From assembly GCA_034687125.1 (NCBI GenBank), contig JAQGBZ010000305.1:1-64000 (forward strand): a DNA stretch of 64,000 bases, written 5' to 3'. Origin of the DNA: Neelides folsomi. Lineage: Eukaryota; Arthropoda; Collembola; Neelipleona; Neelidae. The notes beneath the pieces were generated by a model, which saw nothing but the letters and a program-made list of their open reading frames with translations, did no database searches and had not been told where the DNA came from. Below, piece by piece: positions 61,993 through 64,000 of this stretch (positions within the stretch are counted from its first letter, which is position 1; every line of letters begins with the position of its first letter). The position numbers were made by a program, and so were the translations under genes.

Positions 61993-63246
61993 AATAATCA
62001 TTAGTTTCATATCATTTATATAATTCATGTCGATTTTATTAAAATTCCTTCCTTGTATATGTGACATTAACAATAAGTCACATTAAAATATATTGTTTCA
62101 TTAAATTGTTTTAACATATAATTACCTAAACATAACCTTTTAATTGTTTTCATCAGCGTTCGTGCTGTATCTAAGAGAACAGCTTATTTCATCATAAACA
62201 TATTTGAATTTCATTAATAATTGTTTGTTTTTATTAAATATTTAATAACAAAAAATCGTATGTGTCCAAGGAAAAATTGACATAAAATTCAAAATTTACT
62301 TTAAATATACATGTTAATCACGACAAGTACATAACAAATGTTAAAAAATGTATTTATATTTTCATTGAGACTGTAGCTCAAACTAATAAAAATAATACGC
62401 TATTGAATTCGGATTTAAATTTCAAACCTGTTTGCTAAACTAATTAATTTAAATCCAATGATGATAGAAAAAAAATTAAAATCATTAATAAACAAATTTG
62501 AATTAAACTTTCACACGAAACAATTGAATTTATAAAATTGAATCCATTTCTTGTCTCTTATTCTTAAAGTTTTAAAAGAATTAAACTGAAAAATTCACAG
62601 AAATGCTTTAACTGCTTATGATTTGAATATTAGCTGAAAGTTAATTTTTTCTTAAGATTATTTTAAAAAATTTTTAATATGAATTTTTTTTTTATTATAA
62701 TTAATTTATTATTTATAAATGCAATAATCAATATAAATTTAATTGATTCGTTTGAATTCAAATATAAATCTAGTTATGAAAATCAGCATCTTCATCTCTT
62801 GAGATTTTCAATAATTGTGAAATTTATTTATTTAAAATTGATCTAAAAGATGGAAAAAAGAATTCTTTATTAAAAATTATGTTGAACATTTTGCAAGTTT
62901 TAGTTCTGTCTTATCAATACAATCACGTTAAAACGGCCGTTTATATAAAAATTGGGAGAATTTATTACAAAAAATGGCACTAACGATAAGGGATAAATCA
63001 TGTAATCAATAATTTCTTCAAGTTACGTTCGGAAATACCCTTCATGCACTGCAGCATTTTTAATCAGCGAAAAACAAATAAAAAATGATATTTTTAAAAA
63101 TGCATTTAAATGCTGCATATTTAAATCAATTTTTTGCACTCAAAATATTTAATTTTTTCATCATCGCGTTTCAATTTCATTTAACATCCAATATAGTGAG
63201 AGATTTGAATTCCTAAGAATTGGGAGATTTAAACAGTTTCTATAAA
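61993..63246. other. Intergenic, strongly AT-rich
   Basis: No gene supported on either strand; long runs of A/T and no repeats beyond simple words. It includes the presumed 3' flank of the ankyrin gene. Confidence 0.5.
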
Positions 63247-64000
63247 TCAATTAACTTCATATATGAAATTATCAATTTTTGCTCCTTTTTCTAAAAGTAT
63301 TTTTACAACTTCTGAATGTCCATTACACGACGCTAAATGTAAAGAATTCGAATTATTATTATTTAAAACTTCAATTTTTGCTCCTTTTTCTAAAAGTATA
63401 TTTACAACTTCTGAATATCCATTATTCGATGCATAATGTAAAGGAGTCCAATAATCTTTATCTAAAACATCAATTTTTGCTCCTTTTTCTAAAAGTATTT
63501 TTACAACTTCTGAATGTCCATATTTTGACGCAAAATGTAAAGGTCTAGAATTATCTTGTTGATATTCAAAATTTGCTCCATATTTCAAAAGTAACTCCAC
63601 AATATCTTCATAACCCAACTTTGATACCATATGTAATAAACATTCTTTATCAATAACTACGTTGACTTTGTCAAATTTTTCTATTAATAATCTTACAATT
63701 TCTAAATTTCCGTTTTGACAGGCATTATATAATGATTTGCTTAAAAGAGTTTCATCCATATATATAATCTCAATTATTGCCCCACTTTCTAAGATATAAT
63801 TTATCAACTCTATTGAATCATTTTTAATTGCAATTTCTAATGGTTTGAGATTACTTTCAAATAAATATTTTGTTCCATTTTCAATAAAATATTTAACAAG
63901 TTCAAATAATTTTAATTCAGCTGCAATATTTAGAATATAATTAATTGAGTCTTTATCATTTAATATAATGCCATTTTGGCTCATTATTTGAAGAAACTTC
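63247..64000 (-). CDS. Ankyrin-repeat protein, possibly cut by the window edge
   Basis: A minus-strand frame ends with TAA at 63247-63249 and contains an ATG at 63984-63982, giving at least 245 residues. The frame remains open to the window edge (KFLQI before that ATG), so the start may lie outside. About seven ankyrin repeats fill the protein. The last three (SRPLHFASKYGHSEVVKILL, TPLHYASNNGYSEVVNILLE, NSLHLASCNGHSEVVKILLE) are nearly identical also at DNA level, indicating recent unit duplication. No other domain is present, so it is probably a protein-binding scaffold with unknown partner. Codon usage is very AT-rich (Asn, Ile, Lys) compared with PAIP1 or the receptor. The intronless, repeat-only design is seen in many microbes as well as in animals. 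Confidence 0.8.
   Translation of the reverse strand, partial: KFLQIMSQNGIILNDKDSINYILNIAAELKLFELVKYFIENGTKYLFESNLKPLEIAIKNDSIELINYILESGAIIEIIYMDETLLSKSLYNACQNGNLEIVRLLIEKFDKVNVVIDKECLLHMVSKLGYEDIVELLLKYGANFEYQQDNSRPLHFASKYGHSEVVKILLEKGAKIDVLDKDYWTPLHYASNNGYSEVVNILLEKGAKIEVLNNNNSNSLHLASCNGHSEVVKILLEKGAKIDNFIYEVN

Noticed and set aside
63279-63548. Plus-strand Leu/Phe-rich repeated frame
   Set aside because: Antisense of the duplicated ankyrin repeats.

Overview
This window is eukaryotic nuclear DNA, very probably from an arthropod. It is AT-rich, its genes are interrupted by GT..AG introns of about 50 bases to 9.5 kb, and it encodes a histidine/glycine-rich cuticle-type secreted protein, a thyrotropin-releasing-hormone/EFLamide-type neuropeptide receptor and several degenerate Tc1/mariner-type DNA transposons with TA target sites. 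I cannot place the lineage more finely; a hexapod such as a springtail is one possibility, and that is inference only.

Layout. (1) 0.4-4.9 kb, minus strand: the 3' exons of a large low-complexity, probably cytoskeletal or scaffold protein that I do not recognise, plus a possible alternative terminal exon with a hydrophobic tail. (2) 4.9-23.7 kb: an almost gene-free stretch of about 18.8 kb, perhaps the upstream intron of gene 1, holding short tandem repeats and small GC-richer islands. (3) 23.7-32.6 kb, plus strand: PAIP1 (translation regulator with PAM2 motif and MIF4G domain) followed 766 bases later by SLC7A6OS/Iwr1 (RNA polymerase II nuclear import). Two of the SLC7A6OS introns carry transposon relics. 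(4) 32.6-40.1 kb: sparse DNA with a two-exon gene for a secreted 13-cysteine protein, a strong 76-base hairpin and a 366-base mariner-derived MITE. (5) 40.1-55.0 kb, minus strand: the TRH/EFLamide receptor gene in four coding exons. Its 9.5 kb second intron contains the complete dynein light chain gene DNAL4 on the opposite strand and a perfect 70-base inverted repeat. (6) 55-64 kb: a 290-base foldback element, a small unknown three-exon gene, the cuticle-type gene, a decayed-looking mitochondrial carrier, and at the right edge an AT-rich ankyrin-repeat gene that may run out of the window.

The genes do not form one pathway. The firmest calls are PAIP1, SLC7A6OS, DNAL4, the TRHR-like receptor, the cuticle-type protein and the ankyrin protein. 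I saw no CRISPR array, rRNA or convincing tRNA. All exon joins were made by eye from splice consensus and reading phase and have no transcript support.
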